Of a stretch of 30,488 nt of DNA, positions 1 to 11,567 are shown one piece after another. The DNA comes from Schoenoplectus triqueter (lineage: Eukaryota; Streptophyta; Magnoliopsida; Poales; Cyperaceae): NCBI GenBank assembly GCA_964058805.1, contig CAXKVV010001065.1:1-30488 (forward strand), given 5' to 3'. The position numbers and the translations under genes were made by a program. The notes under the pieces are model-generated. The model ran no database searches. It was not told the origin of the DNA and saw nothing but the letters and a program-made list of their open reading frames with translations. How positions within the stretch are numbered: position 1 is the first letter of the stretch; every line of letters begins with the position of its first letter.

Positions 1-3000
1 GTTCTCGAGCATACAAAAGAGTCTGAAAAAGGAGCAGCTGTTGAAGCAAAGAAATCTCAATCTTTTGTTCAAGGAAAGAAACCACACATTTCTCCTTCTA
101 AGACCTTGGGAAAGAGTTCCAAGGGAACAGGGGAGAAGAAAAAGGTTTTACCTAAACAAGAGGAGTTGAAGCCTACTAGTAAGCCTTGGCTTCAGCCAAC
201 CTTTGTACCTGAGAACAGATTAGGAAATATTTTTTCTGCAGAATGCACAGTGGAGAGAGATCTCAGAGAGGAAAGGTACTCTAGTGTTTCCTTCTTTTTT
301 TTGTGGTGAAGTCAGTCAATAACTCCTTAATACAAATTTTTCCATGTAAATTTTAGGTTAAATATAGCATTTGGTTAAAACTAATTGTAACATCATTCCA
401 TTTGTAAATTTTACAGTTTTAAAAGAATTGTCTGTAATGATATGTATTTTAAGCTAGAACTACACCTTTCCAGAGACAATTCAATGAAGCATCTGATAGC
501 AGTTGCTCAAGCTGTGAGGAAGCAAGTTCACTCTCATGGACCATCAATTGCAATACCTGCTTCACTTTCAATACCAGGGATGCATGATACAAGCTCTAGT
601 TCTCCCCAGTTCTTTCCACTTTCACATCTAGGAAGTGTTGCTCAAGGCAATAAGAGCATTCATATCTCTCCACCTTCGGTTGGGTCACCAGTCGGTCCAG
701 GTGATCAAGAGCACATGCACCTGCCAAGCCCCGTCTATAGGTCTGTTTCAAAAATTAGTCCAATATTTCAAGAAGTGTTGCAGGTTCTAAGCATAATACT
801 CGGTACTATATTATATACTTCAACTGGATGGTCATGTAAATTCATGGTTATAATTCCAATGTTTTTCAGTGCTTGTGACCTTGAGGGTTCATTTGTCTTG
901 CTGGCATAAAATTACTGGTCACCTGCAAGATGAAGTTAAGATGGTGGATTGGTTTGTGGTTTGGTAAAACAGAATTTCCTTGTTTGGTCAACACTGACCG
1001 ACCTGAAGATGGCATTGTATGTTTGTTTTCTACACTGTATGACCTAATAGTAAGGCCATCTGTTGGATTGTTGAGCTGCAGATCTGAGCCTGATGAAGTA
1101 GCAGCAAGAGAACTTTTTGAGGGAGCATTGGAGGCTTTAACAAGGACTAAAGATAGCATTGGTCGTGCAACCCGACAAGCCATGGAATGTGCTAAGTTTG
1201 GCATAACCAATGAGGTGGTTTGCTTCTGTCTTCTCTGCTGCTAGCAGTTTAATTCTTTCCATGCCTTCTTGGCTGCTAGTAGTTTAATTCTTTCCATGCC
1301 TTCTTGGCTGCTAGTAGTTTAATTCTTTCCATGCTCTGGTTATTCTAATCCAAGCCAAGATGTTTATGCGTAGTATTGCAATGGAGTATTCTGTAATATA
1401 TAATATCACAAAACTCTGTGTTCTGTTTGTTAGTTTGTCTCGTAGATGAGCATAGAATTTTCATTGTTTTTATATAACTTCTTTAAAATTATGAAATGCA
1501 GATAATGGAACACCTTCTCAGTAAGATGGAGGTTGAACCCAGTTTCCATCGGAGGGTTGATCTCCTTTTTCTCATTGATTCTATTACTCAATGTTCTAAT
1601 GTTCAGAAAGGTAATTGATTATGTCATAAAAAAGAAGGGCGATTAATTCTTACTCATAGTCGATCATTTTGTTAATCACAATCATCAGACTAACTAATTA
1701 TTTGTGGAATTACTTGGGTGGATTGTAGTTGTCCAACCTTTCTTTCTATGTGGAAATGCTAAGGGTACTTTTTTCTTGTCAGAAACATGATTGATGGTAT
1801 AGGTTTTATTTTACAATATGAGTAGTCATGGTTCAAGTAATTTTTGAAAACTTATAATGGTAGCGCACTTAGTCGGGATAAACTATTGGTTCTGTCTGAA
1901 AAAAAAATTCATTAATGCAGTGAAATGTTACTCTATCTGGTGTTTACACCCATGAATTTGGTCTGTTAACATGTTTGTGTGACCTGTTTTTGAAAAATTG
2001 TTCAGGCTTTGCTGGGGAATCATTTATGCAAACTGTGCAATCTGTCTTGCCACGTCTTTTAAGTGCAGCTGCTCCTGCTGGTGCTGCTGGCCGCGAGAAC
2101 CGTCGTCAGTGTCTCAAGGTAATTATGAGACTTCAAGTAATGTTGGACAGTGGCATGTATTGTTTTGTAGAAGTTCACATCTGTTAGTAATGCCATATTC
2201 AAGAACAGTACTTGCTACAGCTTGCTTTTTTTCTCTTTTGTACATACAAGAGTGGCTGTGTGATTATGATAGGTACTTTTGTGTCTAGGTGTTGAGATTA
2301 TGGACGGAGAGGAAAATAATGCCAGAATCACTTCTCAAGAAGTGCATTGCTGATCTTAAAAGTGAGGACCCTGTTGTTGATTTTTCATCTATGAGACGAC
2401 CAACGCGTGCTGAGCGTAATATTGATGACCCAATTAGAGATATGGAAGATGACTTTCTTGTTGATGAGTATGGAAGGTACAAAATTGTGATTTATAAGAC
2501 TGTCATCTTCGTATTAGTCAATTAATAGTATTTTGATCAAAATATTTAAACAGATGTGATTTTTTTTTTAATATTTCATGAACTTTGTTTCTGAAACTTA
2601 TGTTAATAAGCATCACCAATATGCTGCTAATCATGTTTTTTTTTTAGAATTGTACCTTTTTTGGAAGTATTGTTCATGTACCCTCTTGACCCTTCTCCAA
2701 TTGAACTTATTTAAATTTATGTTTCTAGGTTTCTACATTACATAACTATTAGTTACTGGATGATGAGCCAATTTTGTAGTTCATGTGACAATCTTTGAAT
2801 ACTGTCCTGTAAGGCCTGTGTATCATTATCTAACAATTTGCACCTGTTAATGCACTTGTTTGTTTAATTTCAGCAATACAACTATTGATCTTCCTGGGCT
2901 CTTAACATCAAACTTTGTAGAGGTGGAAGATGATGAATGCCTCCAGATCGAGCCCCCAAGTGGAAGCATTGCAAATGATAACCCCAAGACCAAGGATGTT

Positions 3001-5542
3001 CCTGAATTGTCCAAGAAACAGGAGAACCTCACTGAAAATCCTTCTCCAATGCCTTATTTTCAGCACAACAACCCAAGCACTACATCTATGCAGGAACCAT
3101 TATTAGCAGAAGCATTGAAAACTGGGGCAGATGATCAAAGTCCTGTCCACCATTTGCCAGGTGAGCCACCTTTACTGCCCCATCCCCCGCCGCCTCCAAC
3201 CAATTCACCGCCCCCACCTCCACCACCACCACCTTCACCTCCTCCGGTTTCACTGCAAGAGTCACTTCCTGCTTCAGAGGAACTGCCCCCACCATCACAG
3301 CCTCCACCACCACCTCCTGGACCTCCACCATTGCAAGTGCAGTCAGCAGTATCTCCACAAATGCAACAATCATTGGAAAGGCCAGCTCTGCCTCCTGTGC
3401 AACCTCCATTGCCTCCTGGGCCACCACCAATGCAACTTCAGTTGCCATCAGTCCCACCTACAATGCCATCAGGGCCGACCTCGCTTGGTCAGGTACCAGG
3501 ACCACCCCATCCAGCAGCAGTACCTTCTTCTGCACTGACTGCACCTCCTTATTTCATGAATCAAAATGTAGGACTCTATATATGCCTGTCTTGTTGTTTC
3601 CTTTTTAGAGAAAATAAGACAGAACAAAAGATCTCTCTATATTCCCTGTTACATAAATATTGAATTATAATGCATAGGGTTTCTAATGCAAAAGTCAAAA
3701 TAGGAAGAGCCAATATTTTTATAGAGAATTTAGGATGTTGTTGAATGATATGTTAGATAAAAGCTTGAAATCACTTCCCAGTCTCCCTCAAAATACACAA
3801 ATTGATGGATTAGAACAAAGAGTATGTATAGTGTCTGTTTGTAAACTTGCTCATTGCCTTGCAGTATGTTATTATATTTTCACTCTTTTTGGGCCCCAGT
3901 TATCAGTCGTGTTGACTCATATATGCAGGGACCTGGAAATACTCCAATGCAACCAGTGAACTTCACAGAAAATGGACCATGCAACACTGCACCAGGATAT
4001 AGCCAAAATAACATGCATTTACCACCAGCATCTCAAATGACTGGGACAAACTACCCTTTTCAGCAACGCAGCATGCCTTTTAACCCAGGCCCACCACCCT
4101 CCATTCCCGTGGCTCCACAACTGCCACCACCGCCACCAAATCAACCATATGTGCAACCTTTCCGTCCCTTTCCTGACAATTATCATGGACAATACCACCA
4201 TGACAGTTTCCATGGGGCTTATCGACCGGACCGATTTCATGGACCATGTCCTCCTGAAGGATGTCATGGGTTTTATCCACCGGATGGTTTTCATGCGCCT
4301 TCAGATGGTGGTTTTTGTGGGCCATATCCACCTGACAATGGTCATCCACCTGACAGTTATCCTGGGACGTATCCACCAGATGGGTGTCCTCCGGCGTGTC
4401 CCCCTGATGGTATGTCTGAGAATATTGACTAAAGTAGTCGAACTTGTTTTTAGTTGTTATTGAAAATTATTAAAAAATAATTGCAATGAAAAGCAGGAAA
4501 ATCAGATGATAAACGCAAACGGCAGTATGCCTTAAAAGGGAGGGGGGATGGACTGTTTTACCCAAAACTGTTTAGAGATGTTCCATTGTTTGATTGACTG
4601 ATATTACTATCTTTTCCATTTAGTCTTATACTAACCCCGAAGCCAATCATTTCTTGACTAAAAAATAATAATTTATAATAAGGTTAGTAAGTAAACAGAA
4701 ACAAAGAGAAGGATGTAAATCATGAGCACCGTCATAACAGAAAGAAAGCTAAGACCAAGAAACAGAAATGAATATGATTTTAACCCAAAAACAGCACTAC
4801 TCATTTCACTTGATTTTGTATTTAATATTTTCTATACATTTGTAGGCTACTATCGGCATAATATGGAAAGGCTACCATATGATCATGTTGGTCATCAACA
4901 TCATATGTCAAATCCAATTCCTCCAGGGCCACCACATCCAGGTTTGCTTTTCCCAAATTCATAGTTAATGTGTCACAACCAAACCAGACTTAAGATTGGG
5001 GGGCCGTCAACCTGTTATACATAGCCAGTTTAAATGCTATTCCAGTTAAATCTACTTGTTTATAACAGTTTTTTTTTTAATTTGGCATGTGCATACCAAC
5101 TCTTTAAATTTTGCAAATGTGAATAGTGGCTAGGTATTAACCATTAGTGGTGAAAAGGAAAGGGCAAACTCCTGAAAATTTATTGCTGGAGAAAAATCCC
5201 CAAATATCCTTCACTTCTTGGCTATTGAGTGTTCCGATTACTCTCTGTTGAAAACCTTCACGAAACTAAAATATATCAGGTTGTGAGGGTTCCAATTACT
5301 CTCAATATTTCCAGCATTTTTCTAAAACCATGGCATTGTTTGAATATCTGACATGTTTCTTTTTTTAATAATTGTGCAAACCATTTCATTTTTTGAGGTA
5401 AGGCAAAGAGTTATTATGATTTGTGTGAGAAACAATAGCTTTACATTAACAATTTTCTATCCATGCAGACCATTTTCATTCCCAGAGAACACCATGCAGA
5501 CCAGTAAATCCTGCCCATCATAACAGTTGGAGGCCTGGTTGA
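1..5542 (+). CDS. HUA2-like: HUA2-like protein (HULK family), 3' part, ten exons
   Basis: Partial gene; the start and the N-terminal PWWP domain expected for this family lie left of the window. Exons read with GT-AG borders and consistent phase: 1-275, 474-740, 1082-1214, 1502-1610, 2006-2118, 2289-2476, 2874-3567, 3929-4409, 4846-4941, 5469-5542 (809 residues plus stop TGA). Exons 3-6 encode a CID/RPR-like helical domain, the kind that in other proteins binds the RNA polymerase II C-terminal tail; recognisable stretches are LFEGALEALTRTKDSIGRAT, HRRVDLLFLIDSITQCS and RRPTRAERNIDDPIRDME. Exon 7 is a proline-rich tract from about 3160 to 3530, exon 8 a PPD-rich repeat, and the protein ends NSWRPG, like the family's terminal WRPA. 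Arabidopsis HUA2 is a nuclear protein acting in AGAMOUS and FLC pre-mRNA processing and flowering time; the same role here is inferred by homology. The identification rests on recalled family sequence, not a search. Confidence 0.9.
1238..1335 (+). repeat. 35-bp tandem repeat in an intron of the HUA2-like gene
   Basis: About 2.8 copies of a 35-bp unit beginning CTGCTAG at 1238, 1273 and 1308 and including TTTAATTCTTTCCATGC. It starts 23 bases after the exon ending at 1214 and lies wholly in the intron. The copies are nearly identical, so the expansion looks recent. No function is visible. Confidence 0.9.
4202..4409 (+). repeat. PPD-rich degenerate peptide repeat in the HUA2-like C-terminus
   Basis: Within exon 8 the protein repeats a unit close to (F/Y)HG-x-YPPDG about eight times, e.g. 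FHGAYRPDR, CHGFYPPDG, CGPYPPDNG, YPGTYPPDG. It is in frame and free of stops. At DNA level the repeats are diverged (CCACCTGAC, CCACCGGAT, CCACCAGAT), which suggests an old expansion kept as protein. I do not recall such a block in Arabidopsis HUA2, whose C-terminus is proline- and serine-rich instead. Confidence 0.8.
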
Positions 5543-6678
5543 TATGAAATTGGTAAGGATCTACTTGGGATTGTGCCAAGGATTGTTAATCTCGAGTCCT
5601 AGTAACAGAAGAATAAAGCATTGTTTTGTCTTTTTGATCCTCTGCATCATTATATTTTGTTGTGGTTTTAATGATATATTTGTAAATCACGAGGAAAAGT
5701 CTCGTGGAGCCGTTTGCTTCTGAATTTAATCTTATGTACAGGTGACGTTGGTTCTTCCTGATACTAGTAAATTTACTAGTTTTGTAAATTCAGGCTAATG
5801 GAACTGCATGTACACGCATGTAGAGGTTGCTCAAGCAGAATTAGTGATGAGATGCTCTATGATGGCGCAGTGCTAAGACATTGTAGATTTTTTTTGTCCT
5901 GACCTCTGCATAGAGAAGATATTAGTCAATTGATCCTGTAAGTTTTTTTAGCCAAAACCTCATGCATCCAAATATGAAAAATGTTTTATTCTCAACTTCC
6001 TCATTTGAGATAACGGTAAGATTTTCTGTACAGGTCGGTAGAGATCTCAAGCTAATTGTAGACTGTCAATTTCTGCTGCATAAGAGATTACGTCAAATGA
6101 ACGTGATAGTTGTTAGGCAATGTACAGTATAATCTTTGTTGATCCTACTGAGGATAAAATTTGCATCACAAGTTCTCAGGAGCTTTTCATTTTCAGGCAG
6201 CCAATCTGATGTATGAGCAGAAATTTTGTGATTGCTTAAAATTTTTGGTTCTGATGTGGCAAAAATATGTTGCCTCGTTTTTATGCGATCAACTTGTGTA
6301 TAGTTTTTCTTTTTTGGAGGCATGCCTCTGTCAAATAGGATTATTACTTTATTGATCTGATATGGAGGTCTAATTTAATCTTTTAATTTTTCCGTTTACC
6401 AGTTTAATTTTATACGTTGAATGCGCTTATCATGACGCTCCAGTAAAGATATTTTTTCCTCTCTTTTTATTATCTCATGATGAGAATTCATCAACAAGTA
6501 ACTAATTTTTTTATATAAAAAAAAAAGATACAAAGCTAGCAAGTATTAAAAAAAATGAACGACGGGTTAAACTGCATGGTTTTTATTCTCCTATTTACAG
6601 GGAAAGAATGTGGGACATTTCATCTTCCATTTGAAAGATAAAATAGCAAAAAAGAACTCAAATAATACTAAAGAGAAG
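5543..6678 (+). other. 3' UTR and downstream spacer of the HUA2-like gene
   Basis: The UTR follows the TGA at 5540-5542. A possible 3'-UTR intron runs from GTAAGG at 5553 to an AG at 5793, but this is only a splice-site reading. If it is spliced, the AATAAA at 5612 would be inside it and the transcript would end further on. Beyond that the stretch is AT-rich, with T runs and no coding sequence I can support. Confidence 0.5.
5612..5617 (+). terminator. Candidate polyadenylation signal AATAAA of the HUA2-like gene
   Basis: AATAAA lies 70 bases after the stop codon and is followed by T-rich sequence. Plant signals are loose, so this is a plausible site rather than a proven one. Confidence 0.4.
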
Positions 6679-7065
6679 GGTTTTAATATCATCAATTTTG
6701 TGTGCCGATAATTCATTTTTTAAATCATATTTTAAATTTTGATATTGAAATTTAAAATCCGAGTCATTAATTTTTGTACTAGATGTATAGTTGTAAATTT
6801 TCAAGAACTTTGAAGGTCATTTTATATTAAAACAAATGATAACAAAATGAATGCATAAAATTTAATCAATCATGAATCATTTATTTTTTTATTATTAAAT
6901 CTAATTTGAAATGAGCTAAAAACAATGAAATTTTATGAGCATATATTTAGCATGAAAATTAACAAAATTAACGGTTCAGATTTTAATTGGAATTTAAATT
7001 TTAGAATATAAATTAAAAATTAATTAATAGTATTTAATGGCACATAAAATTGATGACATTGAACC
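6679..7065. mobile_element. MITE-like element with long inverted ends, about 387 bp
   Basis: The left end (GGTTTTAATATCATCAATTT followed by GTGTGCC) matches the reverse complement of the right end (GGCACATAAAATTGATGACATTGAACC), and similarity continues inward for roughly 100 bases through AT-rich arms. There is no coding sequence. I could not settle a target-site duplication, so the exact ends are uncertain. Confidence 0.6.
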
Positions 7066-7742
7066 TACAAAACTAAAATATTTACATAATGATTCGTGAT
7101 AACCTTTTCCTTCTGTCATTCAAGGTCTGTAATTTTTCATGTTTTGGGTTACATAGGCTGTTGGGAAGGGGCACATCTGCACAAAACATGTCCACAAAGG
7201 AAAGGTATGACAAATTATCAGTTTTCAGTTACTGCAGTAAGCTAAGAAAGGAAAGGTATGACAAATGCACCATTCAACTAGAAAAATCTAATCAGCTCAA
7301 CAAGAATTTATAAGAGAACTGTTAATGGTCCTGTCATATATGTAATGTTAAAAATTATTATTATTTTCAAATTGTAACCCGGCTGCAAAGATTCGTGTGG
7401 GTTATATTTTAGCATTAAAGAATATTGTAGGAATGATTTTGTTGTTCGGGACATTTTTCATTCCAAAAGATTAATTTATAATAATGTGAAAAATATAATA
7501 ATTAATATTGTTCTCAACGGGCAATGGACGACATTTTGTGTCTGAGGGATGAACAAGTCGTTCAATGACATTAAAATTCGTGTGATGATTTCGCTAGAAC
7601 ACTTCAATAATCATGCGGTGCAATTTTAGATTTCACAATCGGACTGTCGAACCCACCCATCGGACCATCTTTGTCAGCAATTACACGACTCAAGCTAGTT
7701 CTTACTCATTCGTTCTATGTATTAATTACACATATAGTGACA

Positions 7743-7828
7743 TTACAGATGGCCTATGGGTAAGGATTTTATGCAACTCAAAACTCATAGAATTTTCCTT
7801 ACAGATGGCCTATGGGTAAGGATTTTAT
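7743..7828 (+). repeat. 30-bp direct repeat, 56-bp period
   Basis: A 30-base unit that includes TTACAGATGGCCTATGGGTA occurs at 7743-7772 and 7799-7828 with no mismatch I can find. The intervening ATGCAACTCAAAACTCAT also recurs near 7876. This looks like a local duplication about 450 bp upstream of the endoglucanase start. Confidence 0.85.
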
Positions 7829-8176
7829 ATATACGACTGTTTCAAATTTGGGATGTAAATGAAACAGCTCATTATATGCAACTCAAAACTCATCGTCTAA
7901 TATGTATATATGCATTTTTATTAAAATAATGTATGTCGTAACCCAGTAAGCGCGCTGGCCAATTTCAGGTCGAACTACAGGTTTCATTAAGCATAATTAT
8001 AACAACAAATTTTGTGAAAAGTGAGAAGTCCCAATCCAATTAAATCTTAAATAACAAAACGATAAAGTGTAAACTTATTTATCTCCGACGTGCATGGCTC
8101 AAACCCAAATTCTACAACGTGGCAACAACCTCTGGTTGCGGCCACCCACTTCTTCAATCCTCCTCTCATGCATTTC

Positions 8177-8182
8177 TTATAA
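8177..8182 (+). promoter_or_regulatory. Possible TATA box of the endoglucanase gene
   Basis: TTATAA sits 88 bases upstream of the ATG at 8270, a workable distance for a plant core promoter. The match is weak and AT-rich sequence makes chance hits common. Confidence 0.3.
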
Positions 8183-8269
8183 GAAACCCCAATTGAAGAC
8201 GAGTCTTTCACTGCACATACTGTCAAGCAAACAGAAAAGAATATCCACCTCCTCCTCTAAGGTTGAGCC

Positions 8270-11200
8270 ATGGCGAGATTAATGTCAGCCACCTTAGCAT
8301 TATTGCTATTGTTCTCTTTCAGACCCATAAATGGGTACGACTACAAGGACGCATTGCAAAAAAGTTTGTTGTTTTTTGAAGCACAGAGGTCGGGAAAGTT
8401 GCCTTGCGATCAACGGATCACATGGCGTGGTGATTCTGGTATGACTGATGGATTCCAACAAGGGGTAAGCCATTTCAATCTTTCCAAAGACTGAAGCTTG
8501 TAAATGTACCATCAAAACTTTACTAATGTATAATTAGTTTTTGCACTTCCTTCACGACACAACAGAAATTTGCTTTTGGGTTGATTACTTCAATTGTGCT
8601 TAGGGTGTATGGGTTGGGTCGGATTAGGTCATTTATTTTTCTTGACCCGAGAGACTGATATGAATTATATGAATTATATGATTAAATATTTATTAAATAT
8701 TTATTAATTATATATTAATTAGTCCATATATAAATTTTGGTCAGTGTTAATCACAAAATAAAACTCAAAATGCACAATGAAAAGGATCGGATGAGGTTAA
8801 CCATATCCGAGATGAAGTCAAAGATTCTTGATACTTACCCGACCCATTTATCTTTGGTTCACTTCGGGTCGGCTCAAAATTTTGTGCTACAAGTTTCTGG
8901 TAAACAATTATGAGTAGTGGCTCAAAGAAACCTGACCTTCTTGAAAGTCTGTAGCGAAGCAATGGTATTTGCTGATAATTAATGTGATCGCTTAATTACT
9001 TTGGTCAGGTGGATTTGGTGGGAGGCTACTATGACTCAGGTGACCATGTAAAGTTTGGGTTCCCGATGGCCTTTTCAGTAACAATGCTTTCATGGGCTGC
9101 AATTGAGTTTGAGAAAGAGCTCATTGTTTCCGATGAGCTCAAACACACCCTTGATGCAATTCGATGGGGCACTGACTACTTCCTCAAGGCACACAAAGAA
9201 CCCAATGCTCTCTGGGTTCAGGTAAGTAGACAACACATGCTTATGTGCCTTGTGCGTACACAGAAACAAAAGCATTTTTGGGGTTCAAATTTCTCAATAA
9301 TTTTAATTGCAAATATTAGGTTGGTGATGGAGATAGTGACCACTTGTGCTGGGAAAGAGCAGAAGACATGACAACGCCTCGGACAGCTTTCAAGATCACC
9401 ACAATTAATCGTGGATCTGAAGTAGCTGCTGAGACAGCTGCTGCGTTTGCTTCTGCCTCAATGGTTTTCAGGCACTACGACTCTTTCTATGCAGATGTCC
9501 TTCTCTTACATGCTAAGCAGGTAATTAATGTGGATTTTTCCTTCCTGACAAATTTCAACAATTCATTGATTTTACATAAAAATAATGGTAGAATTTTGAA
9601 TTAAAAAGAACACTCTTTATATTTTTTCCTATAATTTAGCTCTTCACCTTTGCGGACTCTTTTCGTGGCAAATACGATGACAGTGTTCAGTGTGTTAAAA
9701 AATTCTACCCTTCAGCATCAGGCTATAATGTAAGAAATCGTTTTCCCCTTTAGATTTTGCTTTCAACTATTTTAGAAACTTCCATAAAGTAATCGCCATT
9801 AACTTCAAAAATTCTGCTTTTCATGTTCTAATTGCTAAATGACACGTTTCCTTTTTGTAGGATGAGTTGCTGTGGGCAGCCGCATGGCTTTATCAGGCAA
9901 CCAATGATCAGTACTACCTGAATTATGCCACTCAAAATGCAGCTGCCTTTGGTGGCATTGGGTGGGCTGTCACAGAGTTCTCTTGGGACAACAAATATGC
10001 CGGTGTTCAAGTCCTTCTGTCCAAGGTGTGTTTGTATATATATAAATATCCTCACATGATGACCTAATTTTGTTTTGAAGTAGCAGGCAGTTTACAATTA
10101 ATATGAGCACTTATGTTATGTATACTATTTTGTAAATATTACAATGGATTTGAATATTACTCATGTAAATACTCACAAACTATTGTTTTGTTTAGATGCT
10201 GCTCCATGGTAATGATGGTGGTTGTGGAGACACACTGAAACAGTATCAGGCCAAGGGTGAATTCTTCCTGTGTGCGGCTCTTCAGAAGAACAGCGGTCAC
10301 AACATCAAGATGACTCCAGGTAATTAATTGAACTTATTCTACACAAACTATACTGGAGTATAGTATAATTGAACAACTCAATCAATTTTAATGTGGCATT
10401 CTGTGATTTTGTCCTTCAATCAGGAGGCCTCTTGTATGTCGATGAATGGAATAACATGCAATATGTCTCGAGCACAGCCTTCCTGATGGCTGTTTATTCT
10501 GACTATCTCGCCACAACCAACAATGTTCTAAACTGTCCAGACGGTCAAGTGCAGCCTGCCGATATCCTCAAATTCGCCCAGTCTCAGGTACACCCTTTTC
10601 CCCAAGTTTTTTTTTTTAAGAAGTGACAGCCAGAGTGAAACAGATGCTGGCAAACAGCAATTGAATTAATTATTTAACTGGTAAATTAATATATTTTCTA
10701 AAATAGGCGGACTACATTCTTGGCAACAACCCCAAGGGCATGAGCTACTTTGTCGGATACGGTTCAAATTATCCAAAACACACACACCACAGAGGTGCAT
10801 CAATCCCTTCGATAACTGTTCTTAACACAACTGTTGGTTGCACCGAGGGCTTCGACAAATTCTATGACAGCAAGGACCCTGATCCAAATGTCATTTATGG
10901 AGCTCTTGTAGGTGGCCCTGACTCAAATGATGCATTCATAGATGAAAGGTCGAACTACAAGCAAACAGAGCCAACCCTAGTCGGCAGTGCCCCCCTTGTG
11001 GGAGTATTTGCACGATTGACATTTGTACCAAGTTGTAAGTACCTTAATTTTTCTGGTTTTCACCTTTATTATGTATCTTACTCATCGCTTGTGTAGAAGC
11101 AGTTGAATGATTAGTATTACATTATTACTTTTGCAGCTAGCCCATCTCAGTCCCCACCTGCCGAGAACAAGCCTGATGGTATGTGATGCCACACAATATA

Positions 11201-11567
11201 TATCATAAGTCGACTAATATCTTTTCTTACTAAGTAAACCATATAACACCATCTCTTCCTTCTGTTTCTAGGTGACCCTATTACATTTGTGCACACAGTT
11301 ACGGATAGCTGGACATTGAATGGTGAGCAGCTTTTCCGTCATTTGGTTACTGGCAGTAACATGTGCGGCAAAACAATCACATACCTGAAGATGAAGTTTG
11401 ATGGTCTCAGCGGGCCAATATATGGACTTAACCCGACAAACGAAAAGAATAAATTTGAATTCCCCACATGGATCACAGCACTGGCACCTAACTCTCAGTT
11501 CAGCTTTGTTTATATCCAGGGAGGTGAAGCAGCGAAGATCACCATTGAGAAGTACACTGGGAACTAA
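8270..11567 (+). CDS. GH9C1-like: Endo-beta-1,4-glucanase, GH9 class C with CBM49
   Basis: Complete gene. Exons: 8270-8464, 9009-9221, 9320-9520, 9640-9729, 9861-10025, 10196-10319, 10424-10587, 10707-11034, 11137-11178, 11272-11567; 605 residues, usual for class C. It should hydrolyse internal beta-1,4-glucan bonds (cellulose or related polymers) in the cell wall. Residues 1-22 form a signal peptide with a hydrophobic core LALLLLFSF. The GH9 domain spans about 23-490: DSGD at 74-77 (catalytic base region), HHRGAS from 411, and [11 protein letters not shown] from 463 with Asp463 and the proton-donor Glu472. A short linker ([11 protein letters not shown]) leads to a CBM49 at about 509-605 ([23 protein letters not shown]). 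The combination of GH9 and C-terminal CBM49 defines class C; several stretches resemble Arabidopsis GH9C1 (root hairs), from recall. The start is the first ATG; a second in-frame Met at residue 5 would shorten the signal peptide. No broken motif is seen. Confidence 0.93.
8601..8880. mobile_element. Putative hAT-like MITE in intron 1 of the endoglucanase gene
   Basis: About 280 bp rich in GGGTCGG/CCGACCC motifs, starting TAGGGTGTATGGGTTGGGTC. It is flanked by ATTGTGCT (8593-8600) and TTTGTGCT (8881-8888), a possible 8-bp duplication with one mismatch. The terminal inverted repeats match poorly, so class and ends are tentative. It makes up about half of the 544-bp intron. Confidence 0.45.

Larger units (their letters stand above)
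7066..8269. other. Spacer and upstream region of the endoglucanase gene
   Basis: No gene is seen. It holds short direct repeats: AAAGGAAAGGTATGACAAAT twice, about 58 bases apart (7197-7266), and the pair at 7743-7828. The last 200 bases before the start codon are less AT-rich and contain a C/T-rich leader (CCACCTCCTCCTCTAAGG) just before the ATG at 8270. Confidence 0.6.

Noticed and set aside
3086..3457. 123-codon open frame on the reverse strand
   Set aside because: It is the antisense shadow of the proline-rich exon of the HUA2-like gene; the Val/Glu-rich peptide is composition only.
3735..3830. Possible extra exon in the HUA2-like gene
   Set aside because: It can be read open (SLPSLPQNTQIDGLEQR), but exon 7 joins exon 8 in phase without it and I recall no family match. 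An alternative exon cannot be excluded.
4019..4376. Two reverse-strand open frames and one alternative forward frame
   Set aside because: Shadows of the repeat-rich exon 8 of the HUA2-like gene. The chosen frame joins in phase with both neighbours.
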